Positions 1-7,676 of a stretch of DNA of 64,000 nt are shown piece by piece. The translations under genes were made by a program, and so were the position numbers. Position 1 is the first letter of the stretch, and each line of letters begins with the position of its first letter. The notes below the pieces were generated by a model. The model did no database searches. It was not told the DNA's origin and saw only the letters and a program-made list of their open reading frames with translations. Origin of the DNA: Prevotella sp. UBA2711. GTDB taxonomy: Bacteria > Bacteroidota > Bacteroidia > Bacteroidales > Bacteroidaceae. The stretch lies in contig DEKX01000043.1 of the NCBI GenBank assembly GCA_002354095.1, forward strand, positions 1 to 64,000. Direction: 5' to 3'.

Positions 1-209
1 CGTTTGGGCTTAAAACCGGATGATCGGGTAGAGGATGACTTGTCCCAGATGGGAGTGGTGATTGTCCTATTGACAGATTCCACTATCCGTTCCACCTTAT
101 TGCCAGCTTTTACTACAGGGTAGGCTTCAACAATGAGATACCATTCCTCTTTATACTGTGATTTGCGGAGTTTAACCGTAACTTTCGTATGTGCTAATGG
201 TTTCTTCAT
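1..209 (-). CDS. Tyrosine site-specific integrase, N-terminal part (cut by window edge)
   Basis: Sixty-nine codons read leftward from the ATG at 209 and run off the window with no stop. The visible part starts MKKPLAHTKVTVKLRKS, continues with EEWYLIVEAYPVV and ends near TTPIWDKSS. It resembles the N-terminal arm-binding region of Bacteroidota integrases of mobile elements, which bind att arms before the catalytic domain. Its ATG overlaps the stop of the HTH gene (ATGA), so the two are translationally coupled. That pairing is the usual int plus excisionase-like layout. The catalytic R-H-R-Y residues lie outside the window, so the family call rests on the N-terminus and the neighbour. Confidence 0.6.
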   Translation of the reverse strand, partial: MKKPLAHTKVTVKLRKSQYKEEWYLIVEAYPVVKAGNKVERIVESVNRTITTPIWDKSSSTRSSGFKPK

Positions 210-760
210 AAGCTCTTATAAAGTTTGTCGATTTCCTTTTTGGGGGCATACACATAATTGCCTATCTGACGGGTTGGGATGGAATACTTCCTAATGTGAG
301 CCCAAACAGTGCTGTCGTCAATTCGGTACTTCTTGGATATTTCCCCAATTGTATAACAATCCTCTGGCTCCAAGCTATATAGTCTTGGTAGGGGCTTATC
401 TTTTTCTATTGGCTCCTCACGCTTAGGGAACATTTTTTCAAGTTCTGTCCTTTTTATCCGTGTCAGTCTTTCCCCTATATTTATATAAGGTATAGCACCT
501 TTCTTTATCAGACGGTAAATCGTGTCTCGCCCGATGGAGTACATGGCTACAGCTTCCGCTACAGAGATATATTCTCTTGCATCCGGAACTTTCTGGGCAA
601 TTTGTTTGAATTGTTCAGCCTTTTTAGCTGCTGCCTTTTTCTGCTTATAGGCCATGTCAATGCAGTGCTTAGAGCAGTACTTAGACTCGAGCGTCTTTGC
701 AATGAAGGTTGCTCCACACATTTCGCATTTCCGTTTAATCTGAAATTTTAAAGCTGGCAT
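206..760 (-). CDS. Double helix-turn-helix excisionase-like DNA-binding protein
   Basis: This 184-residue protein has a short N-terminal Cys cluster (CEMC near residue 13, then CSKHC near residue 29), probably a zinc ribbon. A MerR/excisionase-type HTH follows at about residues 63-112 (YISVAEAVAMY, then TIYRLIKKGAIPYI). A second, related HTH lies at about 135-184 (CYTIGEISKKYRI, then YVYAPKKEID). This two-HTH form commonly sits upstream of integrases in Bacteroidota mobile elements, where it is thought to steer recombination direction or element transcription. It overlaps the integrase start by 4 bases. By eye it is richer in A+T than the neighbouring dnaK, which fits horizontal acquisition. 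The exact role is inferred. Confidence 0.65.
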   Translation of the reverse strand: MPALKFQIKRKCEMCGATFIAKTLESKYCSKHCIDMAYKQKKAAAKKAEQFKQIAQKVPDAREYISVAEAVAMYSIGRDTIYRLIKKGAIPYINIGERLTRIKRTELEKMFPKREEPIEKDKPLPRLYSLEPEDCYTIGEISKKYRIDDSTVWAHIRKYSIPTRQIGNYVYAPKKEIDKLYKSL

Positions 761-906
761 ATTTTCGTCCTTTTAATATGTATTAATCCGTATAAGTATT
801 TTTAAGTTGCATCTCATCGCCAATTAAGTCGTGTCGCAAATATGACGCAAAATTACGGTAAAAATCCGAAAATAGCAAGAAATGAAACAAAGTTTAACAA
901 TAACAA

Positions 907-939
907 AAAGTGGTGTAACCACTTGGATTACACCACTTT
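907..939 (-). terminator. Rho-independent terminator of dnaK
   Basis: A perfect 12-bp inverted repeat (arms 907-918 and 928-939, 9-base loop) lies just after the dnaK stop. On the minus strand it is followed by a T-rich run. Confidence 0.85.
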
Positions 940-971
940 CTTATGATTTCCTTATTGTTGCTTATCTATTC

Positions 972-2900
972 TTACTTCACCTCCTCGAAGTCGGCGTCCT
1001 GGATGTTCTCATCCTTTGGAGCTTCTTGCTGACCGCCTGCCTGCTGGTTGTAGAAAGGACCTTGCTGCTGGTCGGCACCTGGCTGAGGACCTGCCTGGGC
1101 TCCCTGATACATCTGCTGTGAAGCAGTCTGCCAAGCCTGGTTGAGGGCATTCATAGCATTGTCGATGGCTGCGATGTCGCCAGACTTGTGGGCATCCTTC
1201 AACTGCTGGAGGGCATTCTCGATAGCTGGCTTGTGCTCTGCAGGAATCTTGTCGCCAATCTCCTTCAACTGATTCTCGGTCTGGAAAATCATAGAGTCAG
1301 CCTGATTCATCTTGTCAACGCGCTCGCGCTCCTTCTTATCGTTCTCGGCATTCTGCTCAGCCTCAGCCTTCATGCGGTTGATCTCGTCCTGAGACAGACC
1401 TGACGAAGCCTCGATACGGATAGCCTGCTCCTTGCCTGTAGCCTTATCCTTGGCACTTACCTTCAGAATACCATTGGCATCAATATCGAAGGTTACCTCA
1501 ATCTGAGGAATACCACGACGGGCTGGGGCAATACCAGTCAGGTTGAACTGACCGATAGACTTGTTCTGGTTGGCCATTGGGCGCTCACCCTGCAGTACGT
1601 GGATGGTAACCTCAGTCTGGTTATCGGCTGCTGTAGAGAAGGTCTCGCTCTTCTTGCAAGGAATTGTCGTGTTGGCCTCAATCAGTTTGGTCATAACACC
1701 ACCCATGGTCTCAATACCCAGTGTCAGAGGAGTAACGTCGAGCAGCACGATGTCGCCTACGCCACCTTCCTTGTTCAGAATAGCACCCTGAATAGAAGCA
1801 CCTACGGCTACTACCTCATCGGGGTTAACACCCTTTGAAGGCTCCTTGCCGAAGTAGTTCTTTACGAGTTCCTGAACGGCAGGAATACGGCTTGAACCAC
1901 CTACGAGGATGACCTCGTCGATATCGGCAGTATTCAGTTTGGCATCAGCGATAGCCTTCTGACATGGAGCCAGACAAGCCTGAATGAGTCCGTGTGCCAA
2001 CTGCTCGAACTTAGCGCGAGTCAGTGTCTTTACCAAGTGCTTAGGTACACCGCCTACAGGCATGATGTATGGAAGGTTGATCTCCGTAGAAGTAGAGCTT
2101 GACAGCTCAATCTTAGCCTTCTCGGCAGCCTCCTTCAGACGCTGCATAGCCATTGGGTCGGCTTTCAGGTCGGCACCCTCGTCGTTCTTGAACTCCTGTA
2201 CCAGCCAGTCGATGATTACCTGGTCGAAGTCGTCACCACCCAGGTGGGTATCACCATTGGTAGAAAGAACCTCGAACACACCACCGCCGAACTCCAGGAT
2301 AGAGATATCGAACGTACCACCACCGAGGTCGAATACGGCAATCTTCATATCCTTGTTGGCCTTGTCAACACCATAAGCCAAAGCAGCAGCTGTAGGCTCG
2401 TTGACGATACGGCGAACATTCAGACCGGCAATCTGTCCAGCCTCCTTGGTAGCCTGACGCTGAGAGTCAGAGAAGTAGGCAGGTACGGTGATAACGGCAT
2501 CAGTTACTTCCTGGCCCAGATAGTCCTCGGCAGTCTTCTTCATCTTCTGCAGCACCATAGCTGAAATCTCCTGTGGCGTGTACTTACGTCCGTCGATGTC
2601 AACACGTGGATAGCCACCCTCGTTGACTACTGTATAAGGTACGCGAGAGATTTCCTTCTCGGTCTGTTGCCAGTTCTCACCCATAAAACGCTTGATAGAG
2701 TAAACGGTCTTCTTCGGGTTAGTGATAGCCTGACGCTTGGCAGGGTCACCAATCTTACGCTCACCGTTCTCAACGAAACCTACTACAGAAGGTGTAGTAC
2801 GCTTACCTTCGCTGTTAGCGATAACCACAGGCTCGTTACCCTCGAATACGGCAACACAGCTGTTGGTTGTTCCTAAGTCAATTCCAATAATTTTTCCCAT
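972..2900 (-). CDS. dnaK: Chaperone protein DnaK (Hsp70)
   Basis: This 642-residue protein has normal DnaK length. It is the ATP-driven Hsp70 chaperone that folds and rescues cytosolic proteins with DnaJ and GrpE, neither of which is in this window. The phosphate-1 motif GIDLGTTNSC lies at residues 6-15, AVFDLGGGTFD near 190 and VGGSSRIPAVQ near 340. The substrate-binding domain follows, with a Gln/Gly-rich C-terminal tail ending ADFEEVK, close to the usual EEVK-type end. It is monocistronic: a strong hairpin lies downstream and a divergent secreted-protein gene upstream. The upstream region carries a full sigma-54-type -24/-12 match and no clear TAnnTTTG element. Confidence 0.98.
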   Translation of the reverse strand: MGKIIGIDLGTTNSCVAVFEGNEPVVIANSEGKRTTPSVVGFVENGERKIGDPAKRQAITNPKKTVYSIKRFMGENWQQTEKEISRVPYTVVNEGGYPRVDIDGRKYTPQEISAMVLQKMKKTAEDYLGQEVTDAVITVPAYFSDSQRQATKEAGQIAGLNVRRIVNEPTAAALAYGVDKANKDMKIAVFDLGGGTFDISILEFGGGVFEVLSTNGDTHLGGDDFDQVIIDWLVQEFKNDEGADLKADPMAMQRLKEAAEKAKIELSSSTSTEINLPYIMPVGGVPKHLVKTLTRAKFEQLAHGLIQACLAPCQKAIADAKLNTADIDEVILVGGSSRIPAVQELVKNYFGKEPSKGVNPDEVVAVGASIQGAILNKEGGVGDIVLLDVTPLTLGIETMGGVMTKLIEANTTIPCKKSETFSTAADNQTEVTIHVLQGERPMANQNKSIGQFNLTGIAPARRGIPQIEVTFDIDANGILKVSAKDKATGKEQAIRIEASSGLSQDEINRMKAEAEQNAENDKKERERVDKMNQADSMIFQTENQLKEIGDKIPAEHKPAIENALQQLKDAHKSGDIAAIDNAMNALNQAWQTASQQMYQGAQAGPQPGADQQQGPFYNQQAGGQQEAPKDENIQDADFEEVK

Positions 2901-2951
2901 AGTTATATTCTTTTTTAATTGTTAATATTCGCATTTTGTCACCGATTTTAT

Positions 2952-2967
2952 AGCAAAGCATGTGCCA
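2952..2967 (-). promoter_or_regulatory. Sigma-54-type -24/-12 promoter element of dnaK
   Basis: Read leftward, positions 2967-2952 give TGGCAC, five bases (ATGCT), then TTGCT. This matches the RpoN consensus TGGCACRNNNNTTGCW at every fixed position and with the correct spacing. The predicted start, about 12 bases downstream, would leave a leader of roughly 40 bases before the dnaK ATG at 2900. Confidence 0.6.
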
Positions 2968-3009
2968 AAATCAAAAAAAATGAAGAAAAATGACTGATTG
3001 TCACGACAT

Positions 3010-3044
3010 TTTGGCACAAGTATCAAAAATTATTTATATCTTTG
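3010..3044 (+). promoter_or_regulatory. Bacteroidota-type promoter of the secreted BamE-like gene
   Basis: TATCTTTG at 3037-3044 is a perfect -7 element. TTTG at 3010-3013 is a candidate -33 element, but the 23-base gap is longer than the usual 19-20. TTTTGGCACA at 3009-3018 is the inverted partner of the same ten bases in the dnaK promoter (2961-2970). Confidence 0.5.
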
Positions 3045-3082
3045 CATCATATTACGTAATATAACAAAGAACAATTATACCT

Positions 3083-4441
3083 ATGAAGAAACTGATGATT
3101 CTGGCAGGTCTGGCTATGGCAGCTACTGCTGCATGGGCTCAGAGTGCAGACTCCTACATTGTGAAAACGAAGGGAGTGAAGAAGACAGAAGCGAAAGCTG
3201 TTGTGAAGGCTGAGAAGAAAGACGAGCCTCAGGGCACTGATTTCGTCAGCCAAAACTTCCGTTATTACAGTCTGTGTGACTGGCAAAACGGCATGAAGTT
3301 TATGGTATTGCCCGAAAAGTACGACTTGCTGGTCAATACTTTCCGTGATGCCGGCACTGGCAAGGAAGTGCCCAGCGGTCGTTTGCGTCGCAAGATACTG
3401 ATTTACACTGATCATTCCGTAGGAGCCAACGGCAGAGCCCGCATGAACTTTACGGGTCAGGAGGACAATAAGAAGTATTATTTCGAATTGCCCAACGGAT
3501 CGTTTGAAGACTACTGCTACAGCAGGAAGGGTGTGCCCACATTGGCCTATCTGGGTGATGTTGACATAGCCCGTGAGAAACTGAAGGGCCAGTCGCTTGT
3601 TACTCGTGCCACCGACTATCGGGTAGATGTAGATTACGAGAGCGACAGCTATAACGAAGTGAAGGTTGAGAAAGGTATGGAGGTTAAAGTGGTAGATGTC
3701 GGTGTGGGTACTCGCGACTTCCCCGTGAAGATTATCGTTGCCGACAAGAACGGCAATGAGTTCTACCAGAATGTGGCTCTCAGCCGAACCAATTGCAGTC
3801 TTCGTGATGACGAATTCATAGTAGATAACGAGAAATTTGCCTTCTATGGTTCGTTTGACATGCTGACAGCTACGACAAAGGTTTCTGCTGATTATGCGCA
3901 GTATATGGGTAAGACCGTCTATACCAAGTATGCTACCACGATGACTACAAAGGGTGGCGGTAAAGACAATAGAAAGGTGAAGGTGCCTAAGTTGATGGGA
4001 TTCCGCATTGACGGAATGGCTCCTATCCACAACTCCAACTATGTCACTTTGACACTGACAGAGTCAGAAACAGGACGTGTGTACTCCAAGGATGTTACCT
4101 TCGTCAATGAGAGTGTGGCAGGTGATATTGACGGTCAGAAGGAAGACTACTTCGGCTATCTGTTCGGCTTCGGTGAAGGTCGCTTGCGCAATACGAATGC
4201 TGCTACTCGTACGATGATTCGCGAAGGTCGTGTCGGTATGGGTATGACTGAGGAGGAAGTTGAAATGGCTGTCGGTGAGCCTGACAGTAAGGTGGATAGC
4301 AGTGACGGACGTTACGAGTGGATATACAAGCGCACCAAGGCTTGGCTGATTGTGCAGTTCGGTAAATCAGGAAAGGTTATCGGCATCCGTACACCGCGCC
4401 TCAATCAGAAAGTGACACCGGCTACTAAAAAGAAGAAGTAA
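3083..4441 (+). CDS. Secreted protein with C-terminal BamE/SmpA-like domain
   Basis: This 452-residue protein has a clear signal peptide (MKKLMILAGLAMAATAAWA). A Lys/Glu-rich stretch follows, then a long beta-rich region that I do not recognise. About residues 380-440 resemble the SmpA/OmlA (BamE) fold: GMTEEEVEMAVGEPD, then YEWIYKRTKAWLIVQF and GKVIGIR. Proteins of that fold attach to or assist envelope complexes, but this one is much longer than BamE and has no lipobox cysteine. It is probably periplasmic or surface-associated. It is a single gene between a divergent dnaK and a convergent recA. Function beyond envelope location is unknown. Confidence 0.7.
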   Translation: MKKLMILAGLAMAATAAWAQSADSYIVKTKGVKKTEAKAVVKAEKKDEPQGTDFVSQNFRYYSLCDWQNGMKFMVLPEKYDLLVNTFRDAGTGKEVPSGRLRRKILIYTDHSVGANGRARMNFTGQEDNKKYYFELPNGSFEDYCYSRKGVPTLAYLGDVDIAREKLKGQSLVTRATDYRVDVDYESDSYNEVKVEKGMEVKVVDVGVGTRDFPVKIIVADKNGNEFYQNVALSRTNCSLRDDEFIVDNEKFAFYGSFDMLTATTKVSADYAQYMGKTVYTKYATTMTTKGGGKDNRKVKVPKLMGFRIDGMAPIHNSNYVTLTLTESETGRVYSKDVTFVNESVAGDIDGQKEDYFGYLFGFGEGRLRNTNAATRTMIREGRVGMGMTEEEVEMAVGEPDSKVDSSDGRYEWIYKRTKAWLIVQFGKSGKVIGIRTPRLNQKVTPATKKKK

Positions 4442-4455
4442 AACGTCAGAAAATA

Positions 4456-4485
4456 AAAAGTGGAAGTCTTGGAACTTCCACTTTT
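4456..4485. terminator. Bidirectional terminator between the BamE-like gene and recA
   Basis: A perfect 12-bp stem (4456-4467 with 4474-4485, 6-base loop) has T runs on the plus strand and a matching A-rich side for the minus strand. It lies between two convergent stops. Confidence 0.85.
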
Positions 4486-4492
4486 TTTTATT

Positions 4493-5521
4493 TTAGTCCT
4501 TATCAGCAATGGCCTGCATGATTTTGGCTTCCAGTTCTTCACAAAGTTCTGGGTTGTCTTTCAGCAACTGTTTCGTGCCGTCGCGACCCTGTGCCAGTTT
4601 CGAACCTTCGTAAGAGAACCACGAACCACTCTTCTGGATGATTCCGTATTCTACACCCAGATCTACGATCTCGCCAATCTTGGAGATACCCTCGCCGAAG
4701 GTGATTTCAAACTCAGCCTTGCGGAAGGGAGGTGCCACCTTGTTCTTAACTACTTTTACGCGTACTTGGTTGCCAATGACATTGTCGCCGTCCTTGATGG
4801 CTGTAACCTTGCGGATATCCAGACGCACGGAAGCATAGAACTTCAGGGCATTACCACCTGTTGTCGTCTCAGGATTTCCAAACATGATACCAATCTTCTC
4901 GCGCAACTGGTTGATGAAGATACAGGTTGTATTGGTCTTGGCTATCGTACCAGTCAGTTTACGAAGAGCCTGCGACATCAGGCGGGCATGCAAACCTACA
5001 GCCGAATCACCCATATCACCCTCAATCTCTTTCTTTGGAGTCAAGGCTGCAACCGAGTCAACTACCAGAATGTCGATGGCTGACGAGCGAATCAGCTGGT
5101 CGGCAATTTCGAGTGCCTGCTCTCCGTTATCGGGTTGCGAAATCCACAGATTGTCAATATCTACCCCCAACTTCTGAGCATAAAAGCGGTCGAAGGCATG
5201 TTCCGCATCAATGAAAGCGGCAATACCACCCGCCTTCTGAGCTTCGGCAATAGCATGAATAGCCAGTGTTGTCTTACCGGAAGACTCAGGACCGTAAATC
5301 TCAATGATACGCCCTTTGGGGTATCCGCCCACACCCAGTGCAGCATTCAGTCCGATACTTCCTGTAGGTATGACTTCCACGTTTTCTGTCTGTTCGTCGC
5401 CCATTCGCATGATGCTGCCCTTGCCGAAGTCTTTCTCAATCTTCTGCATGGCAGCCTGCAAGGCTTTCATTTTCTCCTGTTGCGGGGACAGCGCCTCGCC
5501 TTCTGTTTCTTTTTTTGCCAT
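4493..5521 (-). CDS. recA: DNA recombinase RecA
   Basis: At 342 residues this has typical RecA length. RecA coats single-stranded DNA, performs homologous strand exchange and triggers LexA-type cleavage in the SOS response. Walker A (GPESSGKT) is at residues 77-84. The Walker B region reads DILVVDSVAALTP, and the L2 segment contains GNPETTTGGNALKFYAS. The start at 5521 gives the expected short N-terminal extension before the core helix. The product of the next gene leftward is convergent and separated by a strong terminator. The carboxynorspermidine dehydrogenase gene lies 38 bases upstream, so the two may share a transcript. Confidence 0.98.
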   Translation of the reverse strand: MAKKETEGEALSPQQEKMKALQAAMQKIEKDFGKGSIMRMGDEQTENVEVIPTGSIGLNAALGVGGYPKGRIIEIYGPESSGKTTLAIHAIAEAQKAGGIAAFIDAEHAFDRFYAQKLGVDIDNLWISQPDNGEQALEIADQLIRSSAIDILVVDSVAALTPKKEIEGDMGDSAVGLHARLMSQALRKLTGTIAKTNTTCIFINQLREKIGIMFGNPETTTGGNALKFYASVRLDIRKVTAIKDGDNVIGNQVRVKVVKNKVAPPFRKAEFEITFGEGISKIGEIVDLGVEYGIIQKSGSWFSYEGSKLAQGRDGTKQLLKDNPELCEELEAKIMQAIADKD

Positions 5522-5559
5522 AGTTTTTGTTATTTTTTTATTCTGAGTATTCTGAATAA

Positions 5560-6798
5560 TTATAATTCAAGATCGCCATCGTGAATTTCGTGCCAGGGCA
5601 GACCCTGCTTGTTCAGCTGTTCCATGAATGGATCGGGGTCGAATTCCTCGACATTGTAAACACCTGGTTTCTTCCACAAGCCTTTGCAGAACATCATGGC
5701 ACCAATCATGGCAGGAACGCCTGTGGTGTAGCTGACTCCCTGCATACCCGTCTCTTCGTAGGCAGCGCGATGCGAGCAGTTGTTGTAAACATAATAGGTA
5801 TGTTCCTTGCCATCCTTGCCGATACCACGGATGCGACAGCCGATAGAGGTTTCGCCCTCATAGTTCTCGCCCAAATCCTGTGGGTTAGGCAGTACGGCTT
5901 TGAGGAACTGCAAAGGTACAATCTTGACCTTCGCCGTACCAGTGCCGTCAGCCAGCGGAGCCTCGTATTCTACCTCGTCAATACGACTCATACCGATGTT
6001 CTGGATGACCTCCAAGTGCTTCAGATACTGCTGTCCGAAGGTCATCCAGAAACGGGCACGCTTGATGGTAGGATAGTTGATAACCAGCGACTCAATCTCC
6101 TCATGATGCAACAGATAGCTGTCGCGTGGACCGATGTTGGGGTAGGTCAGGTCTTTGTGAATCTCCAGTGGTTCAGTTTCCACCCATTTGCCATTCTCCC
6201 AATAGAGTCCCTTTTGGGTGATCTCGCGGATATTGATTTCCGGATTGAAATTGGTGGCGAATGCCTTATGATGGTCGCCGGCATTACAGTCAACGATGTC
6301 CAGATATTCAATCGCATCGAAATGGTGCTTGGCAGCATAAGCCGTATAGATACTGGTTACACCTGGGTCGAAACCGCATCCCAGAATAGCCGTCAGACCA
6401 GCCTCCTTGAAACGCTCGCGATAAGCCCATTGCCACGAATATTCGAAATGAGCCTCGTCCTTTGGTTCGTAGTTTGCTGTGTCCAGATAACTGCAACCAC
6501 AAGCCAGACAAGCCTCCATAATGGTGAGGTCCTGGTAGGGTAGGGCAAGGTTAATGACCAATTCGGGCTGATAGCTCGAAAAGAGTTTCTTCAACTGCTT
6601 TACGTCATCAGCGTCCACCTGTGCCGTCTGGATGGGCATGTTATATCCCTTCTTGTGAATGGCCTCTACGATGGCATCACACTTTGCCTTGCGGCGTGAA
6701 GCTATCATGAAGTCGGTAAACACATCTGCATTCTGCGCAATCTTGAATGCTGCAACGGTGGCAACGCCACCTGCTCCAATCATCAATACTTTTGCCAT
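5560..6798 (-). CDS. Carboxynorspermidine dehydrogenase (saccharopine dehydrogenase family)
   Basis: This 412-residue protein has an N-terminal Rossmann motif (MIGAGGVATVAAF, from residue 6). The long C-terminal domain contains NCSHRAAYEETGMQGVSYTTG and GVPAMIGAMM. This pattern marks the Bacteroidota enzyme that reductively condenses aspartate semialdehyde with putrescine or diaminopropane to give carboxy(nor)spermidine, the route to spermidine in gut Bacteroidales. It is cytosolic and NADPH-dependent. The partner decarboxylase is not in this window. It sits 6 bases from the 207-residue gene upstream and close to recA downstream, so a small operon is likely. Saccharopine dehydrogenase is the family-level alternative. 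Confidence 0.85.
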   Translation of the reverse strand: MAKVLMIGAGGVATVAAFKIAQNADVFTDFMIASRRKAKCDAIVEAIHKKGYNMPIQTAQVDADDVKQLKKLFSSYQPELVINLALPYQDLTIMEACLACGCSYLDTANYEPKDEAHFEYSWQWAYRERFKEAGLTAILGCGFDPGVTSIYTAYAAKHHFDAIEYLDIVDCNAGDHHKAFATNFNPEINIREITQKGLYWENGKWVETEPLEIHKDLTYPNIGPRDSYLLHHEEIESLVINYPTIKRARFWMTFGQQYLKHLEVIQNIGMSRIDEVEYEAPLADGTGTAKVKIVPLQFLKAVLPNPQDLGENYEGETSIGCRIRGIGKDGKEHTYYVYNNCSHRAAYEETGMQGVSYTTGVPAMIGAMMFCKGLWKKPGVYNVEEFDPDPFMEQLNKQGLPWHEIHDGDLEL

Positions 6799-6804
6799 AT
6801 TCCG

Positions 6805-7428
6805 TTATTTTATCTTGTTTTTGATTTCTTCTGATGTGATTTTCAAGGCTGCCATGATTGACAAGCCCAACATCTCCTGTTTGTATTTTCCGCCAGCTGT
6901 AGGCTGCATGGTGTATAGGGTGATGTCTTTATCGCCGTCCATTTGGCGGAGTCCTACGCGTACCTTATTATATATATCCTCATCTTCGGCATTGGGAATG
7001 ACCATCAGTCGCTTCACTTCCTCTTGCGATGCGATATACTGCATCGACTGGGCGAAGTAGTCACCATAGCTAACCAGTTCGTCCTCAACGGGATAGGCAC
7101 TGAAGATAAACTCACCGATATGGTCCTTGAAAGCTTTGTCTATATACTCAAGGGCAAAGTTGGAGGGATTGAAATTGTCGAATTCCTCTTTCTCCTTAGA
7201 ATGAATCAACACTACCTGTATTTCATTGTCGCCAGGTCGCAAACCTCCATCGAGTGCCACACAGTCAGCCCACATAGCCATATCGGCTTGGGGGATATGC
7301 CGTTCAAGCATCCGCTCGAAATTAACGGTCAAATTAAACACAACCTTGTCGACGTAGTCAGCGTCGACAAGGATAACGTTTTCTTTCCATTTTGCCCTAT
7401 TAACTGTATTTTCTGTCATAGGGTACAA
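6805..7428 (-). CDS. Conserved Bacteroidota protein of unknown function
   Basis: This 207-residue soluble protein has no signal peptide or membrane segment. Visible features are an N-terminal VILVDADYVDKVVFNL stretch, a central LRPGDNEIQVVLIHSKEKEEF strand-helix region and a C-terminal helix LGLSIMAALKITSEE. It looks like a compact alpha/beta protein. An internal ATG three codons in (MTENTV, 7419) is an equally good start. It lies 6 bases upstream of carboxynorspermidine dehydrogenase and is probably cotranscribed with it. I recall a Bacteroidota-only DUF of this type but cannot name it with confidence, and I assign no function. Confidence 0.75.
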   Translation of the reverse strand: MYPMTENTVNRAKWKENVILVDADYVDKVVFNLTVNFERMLERHIPQADMAMWADCVALDGGLRPGDNEIQVVLIHSKEKEEFDNFNPSNFALEYIDKAFKDHIGEFIFSAYPVEDELVSYGDYFAQSMQYIASQEEVKRLMVIPNAEDEDIYNKVRVGLRQMDGDKDITLYTMQPTAGGKYKQEMLGLSIMAALKITSEEIKNKIK

Positions 7429-7469
7429 AGTTAGTGCAATTCCAGCTAATTTCCAAATTTTTTAGTCGA

Positions 7470-7577
7470 TTAATTGTACCAGATTGACGAATCTCCTTCT
7501 TCATAGAAGCGCTCGTCCTCATTGTAGACGTTGTCGAGCTCATAAGACTCTTCGTCATGCATTTTCTTGGTTCTCAT
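7470..7577 (-). CDS. Small acidic protein, 35 residues
   Basis: The ORF runs from the ATG at 7577 to TAA at 7470 and gives MRTKKMHDEESYELDNVYN, then DERFYEEGDSSIWYN. It is strongly acidic and rich in Tyr, Glu and Asp. An AGGAG lies 6 bases before this ATG, an unusually good Shine-Dalgarno for this genome, so I prefer it to in-frame ATGs at 7601 and 7607. A textbook Bacteroidota promoter lies about 50 bases upstream. The gene is separated from its neighbours by non-coding DNA on both sides. Function is unknown. I judge it real because promoter, ribosome site and reading frame agree. Confidence 0.55.
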   Translation of the reverse strand: MRTKKMHDEESYELDNVYNEDERFYEEGDSSIWYN

Positions 7578-7625
7578 AGGCTTCTCCTCTAGTTTAAACA
7601 TAGTCATATTAATGTTAGCTCGTTG

Positions 7626-7656
7626 CAAATATAGACATTATTCTTCCAATTTGCAA
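7626..7656 (-). promoter_or_regulatory. Promoter of the 35-residue protein gene
   Basis: On the minus strand, TTGC (7656-7653) is followed after 19 bases by TATATTTG (7633-7626), the standard -33/-7 arrangement. Confidence 0.6.
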
Positions 7657-7676
7657 CTATTTTATGCTAAAAAGTA

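Noticed and set aside
3047..4030. A 327-residue reverse-strand frame over the BamE-like gene
   Set aside because: It is a shadow of the real plus-strand gene, which has a signal peptide, promoter and terminator. The reverse frame has no recognisable fold.
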